Of a stretch of 61,303 nt of DNA, positions 50,668-58,595 are shown one piece after another (position 1 is the stretch's first letter; each line of letters begins with the position of its first letter). The DNA comes from Limnochordia bacterium (lineage in GTDB: Bacteria; Bacillota; Limnochordia; Darwinibacteriales; DTU012): contig SKJB01000103.1 of assembly GCA_007116145.1 (NCBI GenBank), positions 1-61,303 of the forward strand, in the 5' to 3' direction. The translations under genes and the position numbers were made by a program. The notes beneath the pieces were generated by a model that saw only the letters and a list, made by a program, of their open reading frames with translations, had not been told where the DNA came from and made no database searches.

Positions 50668-52062
50668 ATGACGTTAAATAAAGTTGTTAGTGGTTTTTTA
50701 GCCTTTGTACTTGTAATCTGTATGGGGGTACAGCCTGTTTCAGCTCGGTTAAACGATGTTCCTAATGATCATTGGGCTTATCAAGCCGTTGTGTCGTTAG
50801 TAAATAAAGGGTATTTAGCCGTTTTTGAAGACGGGACCTTTCAGGGTACCAGATCGGTTGATCGCTATACATTAGCGGTTACACTTGCTCGCATACTCGA
50901 CGAAATCGAAGCAGGTCGGGTCAGCGGTGTGAGAGATGATGCTACTTTACTGCGTGAGTTAACGACGGAATTCCGTGAAGAACTCGTGCAATGGTATGCA
51001 CAACAAGAGATAATCGAAGATAAGTTATCACACACGCAACGAGTGGGTGTCGCCACAGAAGATCGGTTAAATCGAATTGTCACTGCTCAAGTTGAGTTGC
51101 AAGAAGAAGTCACCAAACTTAAAGCAGACATCGTCAATGATGCAAGAACCATGCAAGCGCAACTCGAGACACATGGCAGCCTGTTAACGTCACATGATGC
51201 TGCTTTAGCATCACAAGAGGCTGCTTTAGCATCACAAGAGGCTGGTTTCGCAGAGCATGAAGCTCAGATCTCCAAACTACAATTAGCATTAGACGATGTG
51301 GATACACAACTCCGAACACAAGCGAAAACTATTGCAACCTTAGAGAATTGGACAGGTGAAAAAGGAGCTGTTTTGGCAGCTCTTACTCTTGAAGACACAC
51401 GAGTGAATAGATTAGTAAACCAACTTTTCGAGGAAATTGCTAGCATTACAGAGAAGATGGATGATGTTTCAAATGATATAGATGGCCGATTAGACGTGTT
51501 AGCAGAGCAGATAGATGAGCAAGGAATACAATTGGCTAGTGATAAGGATGATGACATTGCGAATTTGCAAGGTCAAATCACAAACCTATTGGGTGCACAA
51601 GCTCGTACAGATGGTGAAAGTGTACGCTCGTTTGAACAACTAAAAGTTCAGATCAGTAATTTGTCTACTAGAAATCAAGAAATAGAACAGGACCTTCAGA
51701 ACTTAGCTGTTCGTTTAGCGCGTGAAACGCAGACTCGTACAGAGGAATCTAACAAATTAGTCCGAGAACTAGCAGCAGAATTAAACTATATGCAGACTCA
51801 GATCCAAAATCTCGAAGCGCAGGTAGGTTTCTCAGATGAAGAATTAGCGATATTGATGAAGAGAATCACAGACGAAGTCTCTTCACAGATGAATGCAACA
51901 TTCCTTCGTGAACAGAGATTAGAACGACAGCTTAAAGAGCTCCAAGAGGATTTTGCTGGATTTAAAACTTCAATGGAAGAAGAGAATAAATCACTAAAAG
52001 GCACAGCAACTATTGCTATGGTTGCAGCTGGTCTTGCCATACTCGTTGGATTTATTCGCTAG
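50668..52062 (+). CDS. SLH-domain, coiled-coil outer-membrane tether (Omp-alpha-like)
   Basis: A 464-residue exported protein. Signal peptide about residues 1-26 (FLAFVLVICMGVQPVSA). One SLH domain at about 28-80 (DVPNDHWAYQAVVSLVNKGY, DGTFQGTRSVDRYTLAVTLA), the peptidoglycan/secondary-polymer binding type. Residues about 85-440 are almost entirely heptad-rich coiled coil with no Cys and few Pro. The extreme C-terminus is hydrophobic (GTATIAMVAAGLAILVGFI). This order equals Thermotoga Omp-alpha, a rod joining cell wall to outer membrane; OmpM has a beta-barrel instead, which is absent here. The match is architectural, not by alignment. Confidence 0.85.
   Translation: MTLNKVVSGFLAFVLVICMGVQPVSARLNDVPNDHWAYQAVVSLVNKGYLAVFEDGTFQGTRSVDRYTLAVTLARILDEIEAGRVSGVRDDATLLRELTTEFREELVQWYAQQEIIEDKLSHTQRVGVATEDRLNRIVTAQVELQEEVTKLKADIVNDARTMQAQLETHGSLLTSHDAALASQEAALASQEAGFAEHEAQISKLQLALDDVDTQLRTQAKTIATLENWTGEKGAVLAALTLEDTRVNRLVNQLFEEIASITEKMDDVSNDIDGRLDVLAEQIDEQGIQLASDKDDDIANLQGQITNLLGAQARTDGESVRSFEQLKVQISNLSTRNQEIEQDLQNLAVRLARETQTRTEESNKLVRELAAELNYMQTQIQNLEAQVGFSDEELAILMKRITDEVSSQMNATFLREQRLERQLKELQEDFAGFKTSMEEENKSLKGTATIAMVAAGLAILVGFIR
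51199..51246 (+). repeat. 21-bp tandem duplication encoding coiled-coil heptads
   Basis: The unit GCTGCTTTAGCATCACAAGAG occurs twice in tandem with partial copies on both sides. It encodes Ala-Ala-Leu-Ala-Ser-Gln-Glu, exactly one heptad, so the rod gains length without breaking register. Confidence 0.9.
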
Positions 52063-52075
52063 TTGGAATGAAAAG

Positions 52076-52163
52076 ACAGCTCACATTCACTAGGAACCTG
52101 TAATTTTAATATCGAACTTGATATTAAAGGGTAATCTAGTGAAAAATGTGAGCTGTTTTTTTT
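52076..52163 (+). terminator. Nested terminator after the SLH gene
   Basis: Outer stem ACAGCTCACATT (52076-52087) with AATGTGAGCTGT (52145-52156) is followed by eight T residues. A second tier CACTAG/CTAGTG and an inner perfect 9-bp hairpin (52105-52113 with 52120-52128) lie within. It ends the envelope module. Confidence 0.9.
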
Positions 52164-52382
52164 GCGTAGTTTTCTACCTGATTTCGTTTTTTTGTCCAGT
52201 CCGAATAACGAATAATTACGATACGCCGCTAGTGATAATAGCCGCTTAGCATCTATGGAGTTTTTGGTAACGATTATGACTGTTAGTTTTTTTCTTTGCA
52301 GGGAAATTAAGTAGCTAGAGAGAATATATAAAGGATAAACAGAAGAACCCAAGTATCTTTATATTTGAAAGGGGAGTTTATA
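52164..52382 (+). other. Intergenic region before cheW
   Basis: Together with the terminator this is a gene-free stretch of about 320 bases. Apart from the terminator and the candidate SigD promoter at 52206, I see only T-rich tracts and no riboswitch that I can recognise. Confidence 0.6.
52206..52232 (+). promoter_or_regulatory. Candidate SigD (sigma-28) promoter of the che operon
   Basis: TAAC (52206-52209), 15 bases, then GCCGCTAG (52225-52232). Consensus is TAAA-N15-GCCGATAA, so 3 of 4 and 6 of 8 bases agree at the right spacing. It stands about 150 bases before cheW, the first gene of the chemotaxis block. Confidence 0.5.
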
Positions 52383-52889
52383 ATGGCCGCTACGAAATCT
52401 ATGGAAAAAGAACGTCAGTTAGTCGTTTTCAGCTTGTACAAAGAAGAATTTGGAGTCGAAATTACTCAAGTTCGCGAAATTATAAAACCACCGAATATTA
52501 CGCGTTTACCACATGTAAGTGATTACATTGAAGGTGTAACAAACTTACGTGGCGAAGTCATTCCAGTTATTTCATTGCGGAAGCGTTTTGGCGTGGAAGA
52601 AGAGGAGACCACTACGCATACACGTATTATAATTGTTGAGATTAATGAGAGTCGTGTTGGATTTATTGTCGATGCAGTTAACGAGGTGCTACGCATACCT
52701 GAATCATCCATCGAACCCCCTCCACGTAGTGTAGCAGGATTACGTTCTGACTACTTAAAGGGAGTAGGTAAAGTTGATGATCGTCTGTTAATTTTGTTAG
52801 AAGTTAATAAGATCCTTACATCATCGGAACAGATTGAACTCCAATCGGTAGAAAACAAGATAGCTGCAAGTGAAGATCAGAGCGAATAG
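52383..52889 (+). CDS. cheW: Chemotaxis adaptor CheW
   Basis: A 168-residue CheW: LVVFSLYKEEFGVEITQVRE, then IIKPPNITRLPHVSDYIEGV, then NLRGEVIPVISLRKRFGV, and IIVEINESRVGFIVDAVNEV. It couples receptors to CheA; the same fold forms the C-terminus of CheA. GAAAGGGGAG lies before the ATG at 52383. The last 25 residues are a Glu/Gln/Ser-rich tail. First gene of the chemotaxis block, followed by fliM after 47 bases. Confidence 0.95.
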   Translation: MAATKSMEKERQLVVFSLYKEEFGVEITQVREIIKPPNITRLPHVSDYIEGVTNLRGEVIPVISLRKRFGVEEEETTTHTRIIIVEINESRVGFIVDAVNEVLRIPESSIEPPPRSVAGLRSDYLKGVGKVDDRLLILLEVNKILTSSEQIELQSVENKIAASEDQSE

Positions 52890-52936
52890 TGCCGATACAG
52901 TTAATACATCGTAGCTTTGTTTAGGAGGTGAGCATT

Positions 52937-53929
52937 ATGGAGGATGTTTTATCACAACAAGAGATAGATCAACTAATTAAGTCTAGTCTCAATTCTTTTG
53001 ATGAGGACACAGAGGAAGAGGAAGCAAAGGACCAAAATTCTCTCTATGATTTTCGCAAACCGAATAAGTTCTCTAAAGATCATACACGAGCACTTCAGCG
53101 AGTCCACGAGCAGTTTTGCCGTACATATTCTGGCTTTATATCCGCTAAGTTACGATCACGGTTAGAGTTGCGGGTTCAAAGTATTGATCAGTTAACCTTT
53201 GGAGAATTTGTTCGCTCACTCCCAAACCCATCTGTCATTGCTGTTCTTCATTCTCCAACTCTAGACGGTGATTTAGTCGTACAGCTAACTCCTGATATTG
53301 CTTTCATACTCCATGATCGACTATGTGGAGGTCCGGGTCGTCCAATGACTCGAGCACGTAGTCTTAGTGAAATCGAGCTTGCGGTGCTTAAGCGACAAAT
53401 TTTTGAGGTGCTTAGTAAATTGCTACAAGATGCATGGAAGGAAGTTGGGGATATTGATTTTACTTTAGCCCGTATGGAAAACAATCCTCAATTTTTGCAA
53501 ATTGCTGTTGATCGCGATGTAGTGGTCTTAGTAACTTTATCTTTCGAAATCAATAAAGTACAAGATATGTTTAATATTTGCATACCGTATCATACATTAG
53601 AACCAATAATGAAAAAACTCACACAGCACCGGCTCTTTGATTCGCTACGCCAACCAGAACCAGAGAAACTGGTTCTGCTAAGAGATAAGGTGCGCCAAGC
53701 AGTTCTACCCATCGAAGTCGAATTGGGAGAAGCAACTGTAACAGTAGAGGATTTATTAAATTTAGAGATTGGTGATGTCATACCCTTAGAGTGTAATCGG
53801 CAAGAAAATTTGGCGATTAAAATCGGCAAATTGACGAAGTTTAAAGGAACACCTGGTAAACTAGGTAAAAAGCTAGGTGTGGTCATCACCTCTATCTGTG
53901 AACCACAAGGAGTGGCAGACGATGAGTAA
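52937..53929 (+). CDS. fliM: Flagellar motor switch protein FliM
   Basis: A 330-residue FliM. The N-terminal CheY-P-binding EIDQLI segment (VLSQQEIDQLIKS) is present, followed by the middle domain (YDFRKPNKFSKDHTRALQRV, and LCGGPGRPMTRARSLSEIEL carrying the GGxG patch), and a C-terminal SpoA domain (LPIEVELGEATVTVEDLLNL). ATG at 52937 is 8 bases after AGGAGG. Its stop overlaps the fliY start by 8 bases. Confidence 0.95.
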   Translation: MEDVLSQQEIDQLIKSSLNSFDEDTEEEEAKDQNSLYDFRKPNKFSKDHTRALQRVHEQFCRTYSGFISAKLRSRLELRVQSIDQLTFGEFVRSLPNPSVIAVLHSPTLDGDLVVQLTPDIAFILHDRLCGGPGRPMTRARSLSEIELAVLKRQIFEVLSKLLQDAWKEVGDIDFTLARMENNPQFLQIAVDRDVVVLVTLSFEINKVQDMFNICIPYHTLEPIMKKLTQHRLFDSLRQPEPEKLVLLRDKVRQAVLPIEVELGEATVTVEDLLNLEIGDVIPLECNRQENLAIKIGKLTKFKGTPGKLGKKLGVVITSICEPQGVADDE

Positions 53930-55016
53930 TGATTTTCTCAATCAAGACGAAATTGATGCGCTGTTACGCGGTGACGAACCTCTCGATAGCCAATCAAACC
54001 AGTCAGAAACTACCATGCCAACTCTATCGGATATGGAAAGCGATACACTGTCTGAAATCGGTACCATTTCGATGGGGTCTGCCTCAACCGCCTTGTCCAT
54101 GTTAATTAATCGCAAGGTCACTATCACTGTCCCAGAAGTCTATGTGAGCACTGTAAATACTATTAGAGAAAACTATCCGATACCATGCCTTGTGGTCAAC
54201 GTTGAATACAAGGCGGGCTTACAAGGTGCTAACTTATTAGTAATTAAAGAGCGAGATGCAGCGGTGATTGGCAATTTGATGATGGGTGAGGATGGCAAAA
54301 ACCCTCCTGAGGAAATAGATGAATTATATTTGAGTGCTGTAACCGAATGCATGAACATGATGATGGGATCGGCTGCAACTTCGATGTCAGACCTTTTTCA
54401 TTACATGATCGATATTTCTCCACCTGTTACATACCGTAAGGATCTTTCATCTGACAAGTTTAACTTTATTGAAACCGATAAACCAATAGCTGTCATTGCA
54501 TTTCGGATCGAAATTGAAGAGCTGATAGATAGCGTTATGCTACAGATCATTGATCTAGACTTTGCGAAAGATATGGTGGATCAATTACTTAATCCTCGTG
54601 GTGAAGAAACAAGCGAGGAGCCTAAAGTAGACGATACAGCTATTATTAATAAAACTCCCTCGGATGAAGTGACGCCGTCTGATTGGGCCGATCTACAGCA
54701 ACACATGCATCCAAATACGGACGTTGATGAACTAGACATCCGCGATGCTCTCGGTAATCTTAATGTCGATTTAATTCGTGATATCCCAGTTCGTGTACGT
54801 GCAATACTTGGCAAGACAAAAATGTCGATCGAGAATATTCTAAAACTTGGTCCGGGTCATATTATGGAGCTTGAAACAATAGAAGGGGATCCGATTGATG
54901 TTTATGCAAATGATACATTAATTGCTCGGGGTGAAGTTGTTGTAGTCGACGAACAATTTGGCATCCGCATCACTGAGATAACGACACCGAGGAATCGAAT
55001 AAATAGCATACGTTAA
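53922..55016 (+). CDS. fliY: Flagellar motor switch phosphatase FliY
   Basis: A 364-residue protein. N-terminal EIDALL CheY-binding peptide (NQDEIDALLRGDE), then a CheC-like domain with two active-site helices (ESDTLSEIGTISMGSASTAL and ELYLSAVTECMNMMMGSAAT, both with the E-x-x-N/G-x-x-x-G/S pattern), a linker, and the SpoA domain (IPVRVRAILGKTKMSIENIL). It dephosphorylates CheY-P at the switch and replaces FliN. In the first helix the usual Asn of ExxN is Gly (EIGTI), so one active site may be weakened. Confidence 0.94.
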   Translation: MSNDFLNQDEIDALLRGDEPLDSQSNQSETTMPTLSDMESDTLSEIGTISMGSASTALSMLINRKVTITVPEVYVSTVNTIRENYPIPCLVVNVEYKAGLQGANLLVIKERDAAVIGNLMMGEDGKNPPEEIDELYLSAVTECMNMMMGSAATSMSDLFHYMIDISPPVTYRKDLSSDKFNFIETDKPIAVIAFRIEIEELIDSVMLQIIDLDFAKDMVDQLLNPRGEETSEEPKVDDTAIINKTPSDEVTPSDWADLQQHMHPNTDVDELDIRDALGNLNVDLIRDIPVRVRAILGKTKMSIENILKLGPGHIMELETIEGDPIDVYANDTLIARGEVVVVDEQFGIRITEITTPRNRINSIR

Positions 55017-55046
55017 TATTTACATACAAGAAGGAGGAGGGTTTAT

Positions 55047-57134
55047 TTGGACACATCAGAATTTCGCGACGTATTCGCAGCTGAAGCCAGAGATTATCTG
55101 CAGTCTTTAAATGATGACTTGCTAGCTTTAGAAACCACCCCGGATAATCCTAAGATTCTAGATGAAATGTTCCGTGCAGCGCATAGTTTAAAGGGTATGT
55201 CTGGAACCATGGGGTTTGAAGCACTAGCAGACTTTACTCACCAGATGGAAAGTGTACTTGATCTATTACGCACAGGAGAAATAGTGGCAAATAAAGAAAT
55301 TATTAATGTCTTATTCACTGCTATTGATTACTTGGAGCTTCTTTTAGAAAAGACATTGTTAGGTGAGGACGTAACTGCAGTAAATGAAATTGCTAGTACA
55401 CTAGAAGAAATTATTGTGAATAAAGAACGGTTTATGAGTACGAGTGAGCAGAGCAGTGACCTAACCAGTGAGCAAACGGACGATAAGATTTCTGGCTTAG
55501 TTATTCTTGACCCTTTTGACAGGGAAACAGTTGAACAGGGCTATGCCCAAGGGTATGACGCCTTTGAGATTCGCATTCGCTTAAGACCAAAAACACTACT
55601 AAAATCAGTGCGAGTCTATACCATCTTCCAAGCATTAGAAAGTATGAGTACTATTATTAAGTGTAAGCCATCTGCCCAAGACTTAGAAGAAGAACGGTTT
55701 GATCTTGAATTTAGTTTAGTGGTATTAACGCAAGAAAAATGCGATACCATAGTAAGTATCATTGAGAACGTTTCGGAAGTGGATAATGTACAAGCCCTTG
55801 CAATTGATCGATTATCCCCCACGATGGATACTGAAGGTACTGCAGGAAATGTAGATGCTAAAACAGCTACATTGCAACCTATCTCTAAGGCAAACGCAAA
55901 TGCAAACTCCGAGTTGCAATCAGAAGAACCACCAAAAGAACTACCGATAGCAACCCCAGTTCAGAACCGGGGAGTGTTTGCCGATAAGTTCGTACGCGTA
56001 GAGACTGACCGTTTAGATAAACTGATTAACTTGGTTGGTGAACTAGTTATTAGTCGAACTCAAGTCTTAGAAATGGGAAAGTCTATAGAGCAAGCCGAAT
56101 CGAAGAGTACAATAGTGCAACTAGATCGCATTACAACTGACCTACAATATGCAGCCATGAAGCTACGAATGGTCCCGATAAAGCAAGTTTTTGATCGTTT
56201 TTCACGGATGGTAAGAGATTTAGCGCAAGCAACAAATAAGGAAATTCAATTAGAGATGAAAGGAGAGAATACAGAACTTGATCGGTCCCTTGTCAATCAG
56301 ATTGGAGATCCTCTTGTTCATCTCTTGCGTAATAGCATAGATCATGGAATAGAACAAAAGGATGTGCGTTTAGCAAAAGGTAAAACGGCCCAAGGGCACA
56401 TTCGCATTGAGGCCAGACACGAAGGTAGCCATGTACTTGTCGAAGTTAGCGACGATGGTCAAGGAGTTAACGTTGAGAAAGTAAGAGCTAAGGCAGTGAA
56501 ACGTGGTCTGATTTCTGCTAATTCGACGGCTGAACTAACAATGAAAGATGCTATTAGTCTCATATTCGAGCCCGGCTTCAGTACTAGTGATCAAGTTACC
56601 GACGTCTCTGGTCGAGGTGTGGGAATGGATGCTGTAAAAGCTAGTGTAGAGATGCTAAGCGGCAGTGTCGAAATGGAATCGAGTGCTGATCGCGGCTCTA
56701 TGGTAATTATTAAGTTACCTCTTACTCTAGCAATTATCAAAGCCTTACTCGTTGTAACTCATCAGCAGACTTATGCTATTCCTATTTCATCTGTTCGTGA
56801 AAATCTATTGGTCAGTCCAGAGCAAATTAAGTCTGTAAATCAGAAAAAGGTTATTGTTCTTCGCAATGAGGTGCTACCACTTCTTGATTTAGCTGAAATT
56901 CTCGGATTTTCTCGTTCACAGGTGAGTGAAACGCTTTCAGTCATTATTGTTGAGAGCCATGGAGAAAAAGTTGGTCTTATTGTTGAGGATTTACTGGGTC
57001 AGCAAGAAATAGTAATAAAATCCTTAAGTGATTTGCTCGGTGACATACCTGGTATTGCCGGAGCAACGGTCTTAGGAAATGGTCAAGTGGCCCTAATATT
57101 AGATAACAGTACATTAATCCAGAAAGAGGAGTGA
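55047..57134 (+). CDS. cheA: Chemotaxis histidine kinase CheA
   Basis: A 695-residue CheA with all five domains: P1/HPt with phospho-His46 (AAHSLKGMSGTMGF), P2 CheY-binding domain (about 160-260), P3 dimerisation (VETDRLDKLINLVGELVISR), P4 ATPase with N box LLRNSIDHGIE, G1 VSDDGQG, F box IFEPGFSTS and G2 VSGRGVGMD, and P5 CheW-like (LPLTLAIIKALLVVTHQQTY). TTG start at 55047 after GGAGGAGGG. It overlaps the region just before cheY, which suggests coupling. Confidence 0.97.
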   Translation: MDTSEFRDVFAAEARDYLQSLNDDLLALETTPDNPKILDEMFRAAHSLKGMSGTMGFEALADFTHQMESVLDLLRTGEIVANKEIINVLFTAIDYLELLLEKTLLGEDVTAVNEIASTLEEIIVNKERFMSTSEQSSDLTSEQTDDKISGLVILDPFDRETVEQGYAQGYDAFEIRIRLRPKTLLKSVRVYTIFQALESMSTIIKCKPSAQDLEEERFDLEFSLVVLTQEKCDTIVSIIENVSEVDNVQALAIDRLSPTMDTEGTAGNVDAKTATLQPISKANANANSELQSEEPPKELPIATPVQNRGVFADKFVRVETDRLDKLINLVGELVISRTQVLEMGKSIEQAESKSTIVQLDRITTDLQYAAMKLRMVPIKQVFDRFSRMVRDLAQATNKEIQLEMKGENTELDRSLVNQIGDPLVHLLRNSIDHGIEQKDVRLAKGKTAQGHIRIEARHEGSHVLVEVSDDGQGVNVEKVRAKAVKRGLISANSTAELTMKDAISLIFEPGFSTSDQVTDVSGRGVGMDAVKASVEMLSGSVEMESSADRGSMVIIKLPLTLAIIKALLVVTHQQTYAIPISSVRENLLVSPEQIKSVNQKKVIVLRNEVLPLLDLAEILGFSRSQVSETLSVIIVESHGEKVGLIVEDLLGQQEIVIKSLSDLLGDIPGIAGATVLGNGQVALILDNSTLIQKEE

Positions 57135-57139
57135 TACCT

Positions 57140-57502
57140 ATGGCAAAAACAGTACTAATTACTGATGATACGGCGTTCATGCGGATGACGTTAAAAAATG
57201 TCATTCAAAAAAATGGTTTTGAGGTAGTGGGTGAGGCTGCTGATGGCGAGGACGCTATCGCTAAGTACCAGGAATTTAGACCAGACTTGGTAACCATGGA
57301 TATCACCATGCCGAAGATGGACGGCATTACAGCGATTAGAGAGATTATGAAGATTGATTCAAACGCCCGAATTATTGTTTGTAGTGCGATGGGCCAAAAG
57401 CCAATGGTTATCGATGCTCTTAATGCCGGTGCTAAGGATTTTCTTGTGAAACCCTTTGATGCTGAGCGAGTTATTGAAGCTTTACAGAAGGCTGCTAACT
57501 AA
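57140..57502 (+). CDS. cheY: Chemotaxis response regulator CheY
   Basis: A 120-residue stand-alone receiver. Acidic pocket ITDDTAFMRM, phospho-acceptor Asp54 (LVTMDITMPKMDG), the conserved Ser in VCSAMGQ and Lys in LVKPF. When phosphorylated by CheA it binds FliM and FliY. ATG at 57140 is used because GAGGAG lies 9 bases upstream; the in-frame GTG at 57131 overlaps the cheA stop. Confidence 0.95.
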   Translation: MAKTVLITDDTAFMRMTLKNVIQKNGFEVVGEAADGEDAIAKYQEFRPDLVTMDITMPKMDGITAIREIMKIDSNARIIVCSAMGQKPMVIDALNAGAKDFLVKPFDAERVIEALQKAAN

Positions 57503-57514
57503 GGAGGACAATCA

Positions 57515-58105
57515 TTGGACGCAAAACTTGATTTTTTACAGGAATTAGGAAACATAGGAGCAGGGCATGCCACAACAGCCCTATCCCATTTATTAAACGG
57601 GCAACGTTTTGACTTGATTATTCCGGAAGCCCTAATGCTACCGTTTCAAGAAGTTGGAACGTTTATTGGTGGTCATGAGCAGGTAGTAGCAGGAATTTAC
57701 ATTGAAATGAGCGGTGACGCAGTTGGACATATGGCTTTCTTATTACCGCTAGAAAGTGCGGTAAATCTAGTTAATCTCTTAACAGGAGAAGAAAGATCAG
57801 AATTAGATGAAATGGGATTATCTGCACTACAGGAAGTGGGCAATATTATGATTGCCTCTTATCTTAATGCATTGAGTGACTTAACGGGGTTACTGTTAAT
57901 GCCTTCTGTTCCTGGAGTTGCAATAGATATGGCAGGTGCAGTCTGGCAAAGTATTCTAGCTGGTGCTCAAGTAGCTGATACAATTACGCTCATTAAAGCT
58001 CAATTCAGCACTAATTCAATTGCCATTGAAGGAAATATAATCTTTTTGCCAAATGAAGACGATTTCCAAAAGATCGCTCGCATTCTTGGTCTGGAGGATT
58101 TTTGA
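57515..58105 (+). CDS. cheC: CheY-P phosphatase CheC
   Basis: A 196-residue CheC with two active-site helices: LDFLQELGNIGAGHATTALS near the start and MGLSALQEVGNIMIASYLNA in the second half, both with the catalytic E-x-x-N. There is no SpoA domain. It dephosphorylates CheY-P and is controlled by CheD, whose gene follows with a one-base overlap. TTG start at 57515 after AAGGAGG. Confidence 0.95.
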   Translation: MDAKLDFLQELGNIGAGHATTALSHLLNGQRFDLIIPEALMLPFQEVGTFIGGHEQVVAGIYIEMSGDAVGHMAFLLPLESAVNLVNLLTGEERSELDEMGLSALQEVGNIMIASYLNALSDLTGLLLMPSVPGVAIDMAGAVWQSILAGAQVADTITLIKAQFSTNSIAIEGNIIFLPNEDDFQKIARILGLEDF

Positions 58106-58587
58106 TGAAAGAATTGTTTGTAAATATGGGCCAGATTAGTATCTTAAAAGACACAGGCATTTTGACAACTATTGGACTAGGTTCTTGTGTTGGCGTTACT
58201 TTGTATGATTCGCGTACGAAAGTCGGTGCAATGGCACATGTATTTTTAGCTGCTAGCCGCAAAAATAGAGATCTCAATGCTTTACCTGGTAAGTATGCAG
58301 ATACAGCAATTCCTGCACTTATTGAACTATGTAAAAAAAGAGGCGCACGTACTGAGAGATTAGTTGCTAAAATTGCTGGTGGAGCTCATCTTTTTCCAAA
58401 TTTGCCAACCACCACTCTAAGTGTCGGCCAACAAAATATTACAGCCGTAAAGGAGCACCTTGCACTTGTTAAGATTCCAATTACTGGAATTGATGTTGCT
58501 GGAAATCATGGTCGTAAAATGCGATTTTATATTGAAACGGGAATTGTAGTGATCACAGCCATTGGCAAAGAATCCAAGGAAATCTGA
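58105..58587 (+). CDS. cheD: Chemoreceptor glutamine deamidase CheD
   Basis: A 160-residue CheD. The catalytic Cys-His-Thr set is visible: TIGLGSCVGVTLYDSRTKVG (Cys), GAMAHVFLA (His), and the AKIAGGAHLF region. It deamidates receptor Gln to Glu and binds CheC to raise its activity. ATG at 58105 overlaps the cheC stop by one base and lies 7 bases after GGAGG. This pair, with fliY, defines the Bacillus/Thermotoga-type adaptation system. Confidence 0.95.
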   Translation: MKELFVNMGQISILKDTGILTTIGLGSCVGVTLYDSRTKVGAMAHVFLAASRKNRDLNALPGKYADTAIPALIELCKKRGARTERLVAKIAGGAHLFPNLPTTTLSVGQQNITAVKEHLALVKIPITGIDVAGNHGRKMRFYIETGIVVITAIGKESKEI

Positions 58588-58595
58588 GGTGATAT

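Noticed and set aside
52059-52352. A 97-residue minus-strand reading frame in the gap before cheW
   Set aside because: It runs through the nested terminator, has low-complexity Lys/Ser/Leu composition, and lacks a ribosome-binding site.
52164-52382. c-di-GMP (GEMM) riboswitch before cheW
   Set aside because: The conserved GEMM core and tetraloop-receptor pattern were looked for and not found.
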